DNA of 64,000 nucleotides, taken from Thermococcus thermotolerans (GTDB lineage Archaea; Methanobacteriota_B; Thermococci; Thermococcales; Thermococcaceae). The position numbers and the translations under genes are program-made. Under the pieces are notes generated by a model that was not told the DNA's origin, did no database searches, and saw only the letters and a program-made list of their open reading frames with translations. The stretch is from the NCBI RefSeq assembly GCF_024707485.1, contig NZ_CP102602.1:1674001-1738000 (forward strand), written 5' to 3'. Positions 19,004 through 27,394 of the stretch are shown here, in pieces (position 1 is the stretch's first letter; the number at the start of each line of letters is the position of its first letter).

Positions 19004-20553
19004 GGCAGACCACCCCACGTCTGGTAGCTGCCCAGCTTCAGCAGCGCGTCAACTGCCGGGTACACCAGCTTGTCCAGCACCACGTTCGGGAACAGGCCGA
19101 AGAGGATACACAGCGCCGCCAGGATTAGCATCGCTATTACCATGCTCCTCGGGACCTCCCTTACCTCCTCGTACTTCTTGACCGGCGGTCCGAGGAAGGC
19201 CGAGGCGAAGACCTTGACGAAGGACGCCAATGTCAGGACGCTCGTGACCATTGCGAACACCGCGAATATGGGGCTGAGCTGGTAGGACGTCTCGTAGATG
19301 AGGAACTTGCTGGCAAAGCCGTTGAAGGGCGGTATTCCCGATATTGCCGCGGCACCAACTATGAAGGCTATCGTGGTGTACGGCATCTTTCTGGCCAAGC
19401 CGCCCATCTCGTTGAGGTTCCTCGTCCCGGTGACGTAGAAGAGCGCTCCGGCGGTCATGAGGAGGAGGCTCTTGTAGATGATGTGGTTGATTATGTGGAA
19501 TATACCTCCCGCCATCGCGTCCCTTCCAAAGGCGGCCAGTTTTGCCGGGTCGTTGAGAACTGCCAGGCCAACGCCGACTCCGAGGAGCATGTAGCCTGTC
19601 TGCGAAATCGCGTGGTAGCTCATGAGCCTCTTGACGTCCTTCTGGACGAGCGCCATGGTGACGCCTATGAACATAGTGAGGACTCCGAGGATGCTCATTA
19701 TCCACCCGAGGCTGCTCATGTTCACAGTTATGTTGCCGAAGAGGCTGAAGCTCACCCTGAAGAGGGCGTAGAGGCTCGCATAGGTCGCCACCAGCAGCGT
19801 GGGGTTGATTCCCGAGGGGACCTCTGTGTACGCGTCTGGAACCCAGTGGTGGGTCGGCACGGAACCGCACTTCATCGCAAAGGACGCGAAGAGTATTCCA
19901 AGGGCTATCATGTCAACGGTGTTGAAGCTTATCTGCGTGCTCAGGTAGGCTATGTTGAGGTTCCCGTACTGACCGTAGAGCAGGCCTATGGAGAACAGCA
20001 CCATCAGCGAAGCGACCGCGCTGACTATGAGGTACTTGATTCCGGCCTCACTCGCCTCTCCCCTGTAGTTCCTGAAGCCTACCAGCGCCGAACCGGCTAT
20101 TCCGGCTATCTCAAGGAACACGAAGAGGTTGAACAGGTCTCCCGTCAGGACCATGCCGAGGATTCCGACCTCAAGCAGGAGGAGTAGCGCGTAGTACTTC
20201 TCAAGGCCGGTCTCGTTTCTGACGTGGCTGTAGGAATAGAGCGCCCCGATGAAGCTCATGAGCGTTGCCGAGAGCGCCATGAAAGCACCTATCGCGTCGA
20301 CCTCGAAGATTATCCTCACCGGAACCCTGTATCCCGAGGGCAGAACGAGGGTCGGCTTGTCCGCCCCGAAGACGTACACCATCATGCCCTGAGCAAGCAC
20401 TTGTCTAACGAGAAGGAGCGCCATTCCCAGGGTTACACCGGTGATGATTACTGCCCAGACGGCTGGAGCACTTCCCTTCTTCTTCAGCAGAGGTGCTATA
20501 AACGCCCCGAAGAGGGGCACGGCTATCATGAGTGCCGGCAAATGCTCGATCAT
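19000..20553 (-). CDS. Hydrogenase cluster 2: MrpD/NuoN-type antiporter subunit (MbhH type)
   Basis: A 517-residue membrane protein of about 14 helices. The key lysine and glutamate regions of proton-pumping subunits are seen in LLLLLEVGILGMVLTGDLFN, MKCGSVPTHHWVPDAYTEVP and LMSYHAISQTGYMLLG. It should form the ion channel that is driven by hydrogen evolution. Start 20553 overlaps the C-type gene. Confidence 0.92.
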   Translation of the reverse strand: MIEHLPALMIAVPLFGAFIAPLLKKKGSAPAVWAVIITGVTLGMALLLVRQVLAQGMMVYVFGADKPTLVLPSGYRVPVRIIFEVDAIGAFMALSATLMSFIGALYSYSHVRNETGLEKYYALLLLLEVGILGMVLTGDLFNLFVFLEIAGIAGSALVGFRNYRGEASEAGIKYLIVSAVASLMVLFSIGLLYGQYGNLNIAYLSTQISFNTVDMIALGILFASFAMKCGSVPTHHWVPDAYTEVPSGINPTLLVATYASLYALFRVSFSLFGNITVNMSSLGWIMSILGVLTMFIGVTMALVQKDVKRLMSYHAISQTGYMLLGVGVGLAVLNDPAKLAAFGRDAMAGGIFHIINHIIYKSLLLMTAGALFYVTGTRNLNEMGGLARKMPYTTIAFIVGAAAISGIPPFNGFASKFLIYETSYQLSPIFAVFAMVTSVLTLASFVKVFASAFLGPPVKKYEEVREVPRSMVIAMLILAALCILFGLFPNVVLDKLVYPAVDALLKLGSYQTWGGLP

Positions 20554-20915
20554 CCTTTCAGCCTCCTGACCTTTGTAACGTCAAGGGTTCCGTAGTGGCG
20601 GTAGATGTTGACGGCGAAGGCGAGCATAAGGGCCGATACGGCGACGCCTATGACGATGCTCGTCAGGGTTAATGCTTGAGGCGTCGGCAGAACCATGTTG
20701 TTTACCGCCTCCTTCGGTGCCATTGTGTATATTGGGGCGTAGGCGCCTTTGACGTAGCCGAGGGCTATCAGAAACAGGTTGACTGCCCCCTCAAGGATTT
20801 CAATGCCTATGACGACCTTGATGAGGTTCCTCTTGAATCCTATCGTGTAGAACCCCACCGCCAGCAGGAGCGCCACGACTATGAAGGGGAGGTTGACCAA
20901 AATCACGTTATTCAT
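20550..20915 (-). CDS. Hydrogenase cluster 2: MrpC/NuoK-type subunit (MbhG type)
   Basis: A 121-residue protein with three helices and the MrpC signature KRNLIKVVIGIEILEGAVNL and PTPQALTLTSIVIG. It forms part of the antiporter module. It starts eight bases inside the preceding B-type gene. The tail IYRHYGTLDVTKVRRLKG matches that of the cluster-1 copy. Confidence 0.9.
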   Translation of the reverse strand: MNNVILVNLPFIVVALLLAVGFYTIGFKRNLIKVVIGIEILEGAVNLFLIALGYVKGAYAPIYTMAPKEAVNNMVLPTPQALTLTSIVIGVAVSALMLAFAVNIYRHYGTLDVTKVRRLKG

Positions 20916-21375
20916 CCTTCTTCACCCCCAGAAGGAGGTAGAACACCAGGATTATGCTCGTTAACCCTGCCAGAACCTTTGTTCCGACGAATATGTTCAT
21001 GTACGGCAGCGTTCCACCGGTGTTCAGGTATCCTGGATTAATTCCGAGCGGGGTGGGCTCACCGAAGAGCGGAAACCCGCTGTTGGCTATCACGTTCCTG
21101 AAGAACGTGTATCCCATGAATCCAAGTGCCGCCGTTCCGAGGAAGCCGAGGGCACCGATGCTCTCGAAGGCACTGAGCGGAACCTTGGAGAAGGTTCTCC
21201 TTATGTCGTCGTACTTGTTGGCCACGATGAGGAGCGCAAGGCCGCTGGCGAAGACGGCTCCTCCCTGGAAGCCGCCTCCCGGAGTGAGGTGGCCGTGGAG
21301 GATTATGTACGCTCCGAAGGTGAGTATGAGCGCCGCCAGGTACTTCGTGGTGGTCTTGATGATTACGGTGGTCAT
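20908..21375 (-). CDS. Hydrogenase cluster 2: MrpB-type subunit (MbhF type)
   Basis: A 155-residue membrane protein with four helices and the MrpB marker GHLTPGGGFQGGAVFA. It is an antiporter subunit likely to lie in the sodium path. The start overlaps the E-type gene (ATGA). Confidence 0.9.
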   Translation of the reverse strand: MTTVIIKTTTKYLAALILTFGAYIILHGHLTPGGGFQGGAVFASGLALLIVANKYDDIRRTFSKVPLSAFESIGALGFLGTAALGFMGYTFFRNVIANSGFPLFGEPTPLGINPGYLNTGGTLPYMNIFVGTKVLAGLTSIILVFYLLLGVKKDE

Positions 21376-21644
21376 GTCTTCACCTCCCTCCGCCTGAGGG
21401 CCATCAACACACCGGCAACGGCCGTGAACAGGACGGTCGCCTCACCGAGGGTATCGAATCCCCTGTAGTCGAAGACGATGCTCGTAACGACGTTGTTGGC
21501 CGAGGCTTCCTCCTGAGCATGCTGGATGAAGTATGAGTCCATATCCTTGTGGACGGGCTCCCCGAAGGGTCTGAGGCTCGCAGCTGCAACCAGAAGGAAC
21601 AGCGTGAATCCTATGAACGCAAAGAGGCCCAGCGCACGCCTCAT
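21372..21644 (-). CDS. Hydrogenase cluster 2: MbhE-type subunit (MrpA C-terminal part)
   Basis: A 90-residue protein with two helices; VTSIVFDYRGFDTLGEATVL is the signature that closes MrpA in bacteria. The stretch between the helices should be outside the cell. The start overlaps the D-type gene. Confidence 0.88.
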   Translation of the reverse strand: MRRALGLFAFIGFTLFLLVAAASLRPFGEPVHKDMDSYFIQHAQEEASANNVVTSIVFDYRGFDTLGEATVLFTAVAGVLMALRRREVKT

Positions 21645-21904
21645 TCTACCACCTCCTCGTCGGTGGTGTTCTTAATCGCCAGCAGGTACATCGCGGTCGT
21701 TAGGCCCGCCCCGACACCGGCTTCGGCGATGGCGACGTCCGGCGCCTGGAGCACGTAGAACTCAAGTGACAGTATCAGGCTGAAGACGGCCATCGCGATG
21801 ACCGCTGAGACCAGGTTCTTGAGCCGGATGGCCGCTACTGCAGTAATCAAAAGCCCCAAGCCAACTAGAACCTGAATCGCCCAGAAGAGCTCCTCGAAGT
21901 TCAT
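21641..21904 (-). CDS. Hydrogenase cluster 2: MbhD-type subunit (DUF4040, MrpA part)
   Basis: An 87-residue protein of three helices, with SLEFYVLQAPDVAIAEAGVG, the DUF4040 signature from the C-terminal region of MrpA. It belongs to the sodium/proton module. It overlaps its upstream neighbour by four bases. Confidence 0.88.
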   Translation of the reverse strand: MNFEELFWAIQVLVGLGLLITAVAAIRLKNLVSAVIAMAVFSLILSLEFYVLQAPDVAIAEAGVGAGLTTAMYLLAIKNTTDEEVVE

Positions 21905-22254
21905 AGCCTTCCCTCCAGCTCATCTATAACGGCCCCGTAGGGCCTTATTCCCGACTTCCTGGCCGCTCTACCGAGGGCATGGGCTCCGACGGGATTGGTG
22001 AGAACGAGGAATATCACGACCAGGGCGGAGTGTATCCCTATGGTTACCCATGCCGGGTTCTTGGCCACCCAGTAGTAGTTGTAAATCGAGTATGTAACCG
22101 TCGCGAGCACTATGAATATCGTTCCGAAGGTGGTGCACTTCGTCGCCGCGTGTATCCTCGTGTAGACGTCCGGGAAGCGGAGGATACCGATGCTGGCCAG
22201 CAGGTTGAAGAAGACTCCTATCACCAGGAACGTCCCGATGAGCCACTCGATCAT
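21901..22254 (-). CDS. Hydrogenase cluster 2: MrpG-type subunit (MbhC type)
   Basis: A 117-residue membrane protein of three helices; RFPDVYTRIHAATKCTTFG and LTNPVGAHALGRAA are MrpG markers. ATG 22254 follows GGTGATGCACC and overlaps the F-type stop. Confidence 0.9.
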   Translation of the reverse strand: MIEWLIGTFLVIGVFFNLLASIGILRFPDVYTRIHAATKCTTFGTIFIVLATVTYSIYNYYWVAKNPAWVTIGIHSALVVIFLVLTNPVGAHALGRAARKSGIRPYGAVIDELEGRL

Positions 22255-22544
22255 GGTGCATCACCCTCATAAGCGATGCCGACCCTCTTCTTCACGAGGT
22301 AGCGGGCTATGTAGAGCGTTGCGATGTAACTCAGAACCGCGTAGACTAGTGCGACGTCTATGAAGACCGCCTGTCTGGTTATGACGCCGTAGAGAACCAT
22401 GGCACCGGCCGTTGTCGTCGTCATTGAGTCGAGCGCAACGGCTCTGTCCGGTATTGTCGGCCCCGCCAGAAGCCTTATAAGCGTCAGCATGGCCGAGAAC
22501 AGGAGCAGTATCATGGCCCACATGAACATACCATCGACCGTCAT
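22251..22544 (-). CDS. Hydrogenase cluster 2: MrpF-type subunit (MbhB type)
   Basis: A 97-residue protein of three helices with AGPTIPDRAVALDSMTT, the MrpF signature. Start 22544 is chosen because it overlaps the E-type stop as ATGA and follows GGAGG; the reading to 22583 lies inside the previous gene. Confidence 0.9.
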   Translation of the reverse strand: MTVDGMFMWAMILLLFSAMLTLIRLLAGPTIPDRAVALDSMTTTTAGAMVLYGVITRQAVFIDVALVYAVLSYIATLYIARYLVKKRVGIAYEGDAP

Positions 22545-23044
22545 TCCGCAATCCTCCTTGCCCATTTTGGAAGGTATCCGCACAGCTCTTCTGGAGTGGG
22601 CCTCTCCTTCCCGGGCGGAACGTTTATCCAGTGGACGTAGAAGTTGCCCTCGTCGTCTATCTCCAGGGTGAAGGTTCCCGGTGTCAGGGTTATTGAGTTG
22701 GCAAGGAGTGTCCTGCTCTCATCTCTGGTCAGGTCTGGCGATATCTTCACAATCCCCGGCCTTATCTTCCCCGTTATGACCCTGTAGGCGACGTCGAGGT
22801 TGGCCTTGGCCATGGCGAAGAAGAACGGCCCTATGGCGTAGACTATGAACAGCAGCCACCTCTTCGGGTTGAAGAAGTAGCCCAGCTTTTCGTCCATGAC
22901 GTCCTTTGTTGCATAGCCGATGATGGCCGCTATTACTATCCCTGCAACCAGCTCCCCGGGGCTCCAGGCGATGACATTGCCGGAACCCGCTGTGAGGAGC
23001 AGATAGACGATAAGGGACCACAGGAACGGTGCGGCAAACCCCAT
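22541..23044 (-). CDS. Hydrogenase cluster 2: MrpE-type subunit, first gene of the operon (MbhA type)
   Basis: A 167-residue protein with two or three N-terminal helices and a cytoplasmic tail. MAKANLDVAYRVITGKIRPG and LLANSITLTPGTFT mark MrpE. It opens the 14-gene operon ABCDEFGHIJKLMN, the same order as cluster 1. GAGGTGG precedes ATG 23044. The promoter region (23045-23160) has a TATA box and an exact SurR site. Confidence 0.9.
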   Translation of the reverse strand: MGFAAPFLWSLIVYLLLTAGSGNVIAWSPGELVAGIVIAAIIGYATKDVMDEKLGYFFNPKRWLLFIVYAIGPFFFAMAKANLDVAYRVITGKIRPGIVKISPDLTRDESRTLLANSITLTPGTFTLEIDDEGNFYVHWINVPPGKERPTPEELCGYLPKWARRIAE

Positions 23045-23121
23045 TTTCCCACCTCAACTTTAGGTTTTAAACCCTTATCGGGCGTATTTTCCCGAAATCT
23101 CAATTGAGCATTGGCTAAATC

Positions 23122-23129
23122 TTTATAAA
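23122..23129 (-). promoter_or_regulatory. TATA box of hydrogenase cluster 2
   Basis: TTTATAAA about 80 bases before the first gene of cluster 2 is the best TATA match in this gap, so a leader of about 50 bases is expected. It lies 11 bases downstream of the SurR site, in the direction of transcription. Confidence 0.6.
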
Positions 23130-23140
23130 TGGATTTCTAA

Positions 23141-23157
23141 AACAAATGGTTAACAAC
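23141..23157 (-). promoter_or_regulatory. SurR binding site upstream of hydrogenase cluster 2
   Basis: On the minus strand the sequence is GTT-GTT-AAC-CATTT-GTT, an exact GTTn3AACn5GTT. It lies immediately upstream of the TATA at 23122-23129, the arrangement in which SurR activates hydrogenase operons in Pyrococcus. Loss of SurR binding on sulfur exposure would shut the operon down. Confidence 0.8.
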
Positions 23158-23265
23158 CTGAAATTTGACAAATAGAAACAGCACAGCGCTTTACATAAGT
23201 CCAAAAAACAGCTCTCTGTAGTATGTTTCTGGATACGGATGCTCAGAAAAGAACATCAGAGGTCA

Positions 23266-23291
23266 TGGAGGAAAATATAAAAATAGGGTAT
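23266..23291 (-). terminator. T-rich terminator after hydrogenase cluster 1
   Basis: Just past the mbhN stop the transcribed strand reads CCCTATTTTTATATTTTCC, two T-runs typical of archaeal intrinsic termination. It separates the two operons, with the cluster-2 promoter about 120 bases further on. Confidence 0.5.
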
Positions 23292-23717
23292 TCACTTAGG
23301 GGCTTCTTTCTTTGCGGATTCTTTGGCCTTCTTCTGCTCCTCAAGCTTCTTTTTGAACTCCTCGATCTCCTCCCCGTGGAACCACATGAGGTTGTCCTCG
23401 TACTTGTCGGTGGTCGCCAGCAGGAACTCGTCGCTCATCCAGAGTGCATTGACGGGGCAGACGTCCACACACTGGGCGCAGAAGACGCACCTTCCGAGCC
23501 AGAATGTGACCTTCCTGACCTCGGGGACGTACTCTATGACCCCGGCCGGGCAGACCATGACGCAGAGCCTGCAGCCGACGCACTTCTCGACGTCGTAGTT
23601 GAGCTTGCCCCTGAAGCCCTCCGGAACCGGCACCGGCTCGCTCTCCGGGAAGGGGTTGGTTGCAGGCTTCTTGAAGAGGTTTCCGAGCACCGTTGAGAGG
23701 GTCGGTGGGACTTTCAT
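23292..23717 (-). CDS. mbhN: Membrane-bound hydrogenase two-[4Fe-4S] subunit MbhN
   Basis: A 141-residue ferredoxin-like subunit (NuoI family). The eight cluster cysteines lie in CVGCRLCVMVCP and CVFCAQCVDVCP. It accepts electrons from reduced ferredoxin and passes them to MbhJ. The C-terminal third is a charged Lys/Glu tail (EEIEFKKKLEEQKKAKESAK region). ATG 23717 follows GGTGAT, and it is the last of 14 genes in the operon. Confidence 0.93.
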   Translation of the reverse strand: MKVPPTLSTVLGNLFKKPATNPFPESEPVPVPEGFRGKLNYDVEKCVGCRLCVMVCPAGVIEYVPEVRKVTFWLGRCVFCAQCVDVCPVNALWMSDEFLLATTDKYEDNLMWFHGEEIEEFKKKLEEQKKAKESAKKEAPK

Positions 23718-24703
23718 GCTATCACCCCCAGGGTGTCAATGGCCAGGAGCAGCGCCCCGAGTATACTGGCCGGCAGGAGCCTCGTCCAGAACATGTTCAC
23801 CGCCTGGTTTATCCTGAGCCTTCCTGTTATTGCTCTGAAGATGCTCATGCTGACGAAGAGGACTCCGAAGACCTTGAGGGTGTGGAAGATGAGCTCCACC
23901 ACCATCGCGGGAACCCCTGTGAGGCCGAGGTAGCCGGAAATTCCCCATGGGAAGAATATTGCCACGACGAGGCTTGCACTCACGAAAGCCTTTATGGCGT
24001 TGGCGAGCTCGAATATTGCCAGGTGCCTGCCGCTGTACTCGGCCATGGGGCCTTCAGCGAGCTCAGTCTCCGCCTCCGGTATGTTGAAGTAGCCCACCTC
24101 TATCTCGCTGGCGAGCCAGGCAAGGAAGACTATGAGGAGTATGAAGGCGCCTATAAGGCTCAGGGGTGTCCCCAGCTCCCAGATGCTGTGTTCGTAGAAC
24201 GTGCCCATGCTGAAGGGCTTGGTAACGCCGAGCTCGCTGAGGCGCCAGAGGATTACAAAGAGGGCGAGCATCATGGGGGCCTCCCTTGACGCGAGTAGGG
24301 CCATCTCCCTCTGGGCGCCAATCTGGGCGTAGGGAGAGCCCGAGCTGACGGCACCAACCACGCGGAGGAATCCTATGAGGGTGAGCAGGTATATGAAGAC
24401 TATGACGTCGCCCTTCGTTCCGAAAATAGGCTCGAAGCCGAGCGGCGTGTAGGCCAGGAGCGCTATTGATGTCGCGAGCGCCATGACCGGGGCCAGCTCA
24501 AAGAACCTGTTGGCGTCCCTCGGGATTATTGACTCCTTGCTGACCAGCTTGAGAAAGTCGTAGAAGGGCTGGAGCAGCGGGGGCCCTATTCTCCTCTGCA
24601 TCCTCGCGACGAGCTTCCTGTCTATTCCTCCCCAGAGCAGTGACGCGAGCGAGACGTAGATGTAAACCCCTACGAATCCAAGGGTAGCGTAGAGGAGGTT
24701 CAT
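23714..24703 (-). CDS. mbhM: Membrane-bound hydrogenase anchor subunit MbhM
   Basis: NuoH-type membrane protein of 329 residues. RRIGPPLLQPFYDFLKLVSKE, SGSPYAQIGAQREM and the acidic ETELAEGPMAEYSG loop are diagnostic. It docks the peripheral arm on the membrane and couples it to the antiporter. ATG 24703 (ATGA overlap with mbhL, GAGGGGTGG before it) is preferred to the longer 24724 reading. Confidence 0.92.
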   Translation of the reverse strand: MNLLYATLGFVGVYIYVSLASLLWGGIDRKLVARMQRRIGPPLLQPFYDFLKLVSKESIIPRDANRFFELAPVMALATSIALLAYTPLGFEPIFGTKGDVIVFIYLLTLIGFLRVVGAVSSGSPYAQIGAQREMALLASREAPMMLALFVILWRLSELGVTKPFSMGTFYEHSIWELGTPLSLIGAFILLIVFLAWLASEIEVGYFNIPEAETELAEGPMAEYSGRHLAIFELANAIKAFVSASLVVAIFFPWGISGYLGLTGVPAMVVELIFHTLKVFGVLFVSMSIFRAITGRLRINQAVNMFWTRLLPASILGALLLAIDTLGVIA

Positions 24704-25995
24704 AGTCCACCACCCCTCGGGCATCCTACTCCAACTACTTCGGGTCTGGCCTTTACGTTGGGGTTGATCTCCCTCGTCTTCTCAATGGAGAGCCTGAGAA
24801 GGTCCCTCTCGGTGAGAACCTTCTTCCTTCCGGTGTTTGCATCGATAACCGCGACCCTGTCGGTACAGCTCAGGCACGGGTCTATTGAGGCTATCGCGAC
24901 GGGAACGTCCGCCACCTGCTCGCCTACCAGTGCCCTGGCTATCGCGAACAGGTTGGGGAACGTTGGTTCTCTCATCTTCCACCTCGCCGGGACGTCCTTG
25001 CCCTTCTGGGCCATGACGTAGTGGATGAGCTCTCCTCTCGGGGCTTCGTACCTGCCTATCCCCTCCCCCTCTGCCTTCTTGAGCTGGAAGAGGAGGGCGT
25101 TGTCCTTGGGAACGGCCTTTATCTTGCCCTCCGGCATCTGGTCTATGGCCCTCTCGATGAGCTCAAGGCTCTGCCATATCTCTCCGACCCTGACGACCAT
25201 CCTGTCGAAGACGTCTCCCTTGATGACACCGGTGAACTCCTTGGGGGTTATCGGCTTCACACCGAGGTCGGGATAAACGCCGAGCTTCTCGTTGTAGCGG
25301 ACGTCCTTCTTGACGCCGCTTCCCCTCGCGGTGGGCCCCTGAGCGCTGTACTCGATTGCTATCCTCTTTGGAATAACGCCCGCGTCTCTAAGCCTTGCCT
25401 CGACGGTCGGGTCGTAGAGGAAGACCTCCTCTATCTTGGGCATGACCTCCCTGCGGTAGTAGTCTATCATGTCGGTTATGGCCCTGATGTGCTTCTCCCC
25501 AATGTCCCTCCTGACGCCGCCTATCATGTTGACGGCGTAGTTGACCCTGTTGCCACCGATGAACTCAAGTATGTCCATAACGCGCTCTCTGGCGAGCCAT
25601 GTGAGGTGCAGGACTGTATCGTAGCCTATGGCGTGGCCAACCACACCGAGGTTGAGCAGGTGGGAGTGGATTCTCTCCAGCTCGCCAACTATCACGCGGA
25701 TGTACTCGGCCCTCTCGGGAACCACTATGCCGGCCATCTCCTCTACCGCTCTGGAGTAGGTGTGGTTGTGGGAGAATGAGCAGATGCCGCACATCCTCTC
25801 GGCGAGATAGAGTATCTGGATGTAGTTCCTCCTCAGGGCTATCCACTCTATTCCCCTCAGGTTGTAGCCGAGCTTGACGTCGACGTTGATTATCCTCTCT
25901 CCGTCCAGTGTTATGATGAACTTCTCCGGCTCCTCAAGGGCCGGGTGAATGGGTCCAATGGGTATCTTGACCCAGTACTCAATTCTCTCGTTCAT
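24700..25995 (-). CDS. mbhL: Membrane-bound [NiFe] hydrogenase large subunit MbhL
   Basis: A 431-residue catalytic subunit. The nickel-iron ligands are in ERMCGICSFSH (Cys near residue 66) and DPCLSCTDR (near residue 372), two complete CxxC pairs. It reduces protons to H2 with electrons from ferredoxin, while the Mrp-like module builds a sodium gradient. About 50 residues follow the second motif (ending CPRGGGL). The start overlaps mbhK. Confidence 0.95.
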   Translation of the reverse strand: MNERIEYWVKIPIGPIHPALEEPEKFIITLDGERIINVDVKLGYNLRGIEWIALRRNYIQILYLAERMCGICSFSHNHTYSRAVEEMAGIVVPERAEYIRVIVGELERIHSHLLNLGVVGHAIGYDTVLHLTWLARERVMDILEFIGGNRVNYAVNMIGGVRRDIGEKHIRAITDMIDYYRREVMPKIEEVFLYDPTVEARLRDAGVIPKRIAIEYSAQGPTARGSGVKKDVRYNEKLGVYPDLGVKPITPKEFTGVIKGDVFDRMVVRVGEIWQSLELIERAIDQMPEGKIKAVPKDNALLFQLKKAEGEGIGRYEAPRGELIHYVMAQKGKDVPARWKMREPTFPNLFAIARALVGEQVADVPVAIASIDPCLSCTDRVAVIDANTGRKKVLTERDLLRLSIEKTREINPNVKARPEVVGVGCPRGGGL

Positions 25996-26519
25996 TTCAA
26001 GCCCTCCCTCTTCATTTTGTACGGGTGGCCGGCGTTCTTCACCATCTCCGGCTTGATGCCTGTGTCGTCCAGCCTGAGCGGGTAGACACCTTCGGGCCAG
26101 TCGTCCGGGAGGAAGAGCCTTCTGGGGTCGGGGATTCCCTCAAAGAACAGTCCGTAGAACTCCTGGACTTCCCTCTCGTAGGGCAGAGCGCTCGGGAAGA
26201 CGTCCGTAACGGTAGGGAGCTTTGGGTCGTTCTTGGGGACGCTGGTGCCGACTATGAGCGAGATGCTCTCGCCCTCCTCCCAGAAGAGCTCCATGTGGTA
26301 CTTTGCCTCAAGCGTCTCGCCGGCGTCCCTGGCGATGATTATGGAGAACTGGGCCGTCGGGTCGAGCTCCTTTATGAACGCCATCGCGTCATGGAACTTC
26401 TCCCTCTCGACCGTGACCCACACCCTCTTCCTCGGGTGGGGTTGCTTGTTCTCGCTGACCCTTATCTCCGCCTCAGGGAACCTCTCGCCGAAAACCCTGA
26501 TGAACTCGTCAACGTTCAT
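25992..26519 (-). CDS. mbhK: Membrane-bound hydrogenase NuoC-like subunit MbhK
   Basis: A 175-residue cytoplasmic subunit; YEREVQEFYGLFFEGI and RLFLPDDWPEGVYPLRLD are the family signature. It supports the large subunit structurally and has no cofactor. It overlaps mbhJ and mbhL by four bases each. Confidence 0.92.
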   Translation of the reverse strand: MNVDEFIRVFGERFPEAEIRVSENKQPHPRKRVWVTVEREKFHDAMAFIKELDPTAQFSIIIARDAGETLEAKYHMELFWEEGESISLIVGTSVPKNDPKLPTVTDVFPSALPYEREVQEFYGLFFEGIPDPRRLFLPDDWPEGVYPLRLDDTGIKPEMVKNAGHPYKMKREGLK

Positions 26520-27031
26520 TTCTTACCCCCCTCAATCTTCTCAATCAGCTTCTGAAGGCCGAGCACGACACCGTGCAGTATGGCCTCAGGTCTCGGCGGG
26601 CAGCCCGGGACGAAGACGTCCACCGGTATGTGCCTGTCCAGCGGTGCGTTGGTGAAGGGGCTCTCGAAGAACACGCTTCCGCCGGTGGGGCACGCTCCGA
26701 CTGCCACCACCACCTTGGGGTCGGGGGTCTGCTCGTAGACCAGCTTGACCCTCTCAAGGCTCTGGTTGGTGACGGGGCCGGTGACGAGCAGTATGTCGGC
26801 ATGCCTCGGCGTCCCGGCCAGCTTTACACCGAAGCGCTCCGCGTCGTAGCGCGGCGTTAGGACTGCTATTATCTCGATGTCGCACCCGTTGCAGCTGCCG
26901 CTGTTGACGTGGAAAACCCACGGTGACCTTCCTATGTATCTGCACAGCTTCGATATCTCCTTCTCAAGCCTCTCGCGCTGGGAGGGGTTTGAGCTTGGAT
27001 GGGCATCGTGGGCGTGAACTTTAATGGCCAT
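26516..27031 (-). CDS. mbhJ: Membrane-bound hydrogenase small subunit MbhJ
   Basis: A 171-residue subunit that binds the proximal [4Fe-4S] cluster through GSCNGCD, VGACPTG and PGCPPRP. It has a longer N-terminus than the cluster-2 copy, with a His-rich start (VHAHDAHPSS). ATG 27031 follows GGAGGTG. Confidence 0.93.
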   Translation of the reverse strand: MAIKVHAHDAHPSSNPSQRERLEKEISKLCRYIGRSPWVFHVNSGSCNGCDIEIIAVLTPRYDAERFGVKLAGTPRHADILLVTGPVTNQSLERVKLVYEQTPDPKVVVAVGACPTGGSVFFESPFTNAPLDRHIPVDVFVPGCPPRPEAILHGVVLGLQKLIEKIEGGKK

Positions 27032-27045
27032 ACCTTTTCACCTCC

Positions 27046-27393
27046 TCATCCCCAGACTATCAGGGCCCCCACCACTATCGCCGTCGTGACGAGCAGGTAG
27101 CTGACGTAGTCGCTCAGCAGTCCGGTGTGCTCCCTGCGGAAGACCAGGAAGAGCCTGTGGATTCCCCTGATGAGGCCCCACATAACGTGCCTTCCGGTGA
27201 CGTAGCCCTGGAAGTGCTCGAACTGTGGGATAACGTTGTCCTGGTCCTCACCGCTGAGGAATATCTTGGTTCCATCCCCGGTTCTCCGGGTTCCGGTGCT
27301 TGAGCGCTCGGCCCACTTGTAGAGCATGTACGAGATGATCAGGCCTATGATGAAAACGTAAACGAAGTAGAGAGCGTCCCAGTAGCCGAACAT
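27046..27393 (-). CDS. mbhI: Membrane-bound hydrogenase linker subunit MbhI
   Basis: A 115-residue protein with one helix at each end and an amphipathic middle that links the hydrogenase and antiporter parts of Mbh. Start 27393 has GGGGGGTG before it; the GTG at 27402 overlaps the mbhH stop and is less likely. Confidence 0.88.
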   Translation of the reverse strand: MFGYWDALYFVYVFIIGLIISYMLYKWAERSSTGTRRTGDGTKIFLSGEDQDNVIPQFEHFQGYVTGRHVMWGLIRGIHRLFLVFRREHTGLLSDYVSYLLVTTAIVVGALIVWG

Positions 27394-27394
27394 T

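Noticed and set aside
14948-23044. Reading cluster 2 as the Mbs/Mbx sulfane sulfur reductase
   Set aside because: It has a single D-type antiporter gene, retains E- and I-type genes, follows Mbh gene order, and keeps both CxxC pairs in the large subunit.
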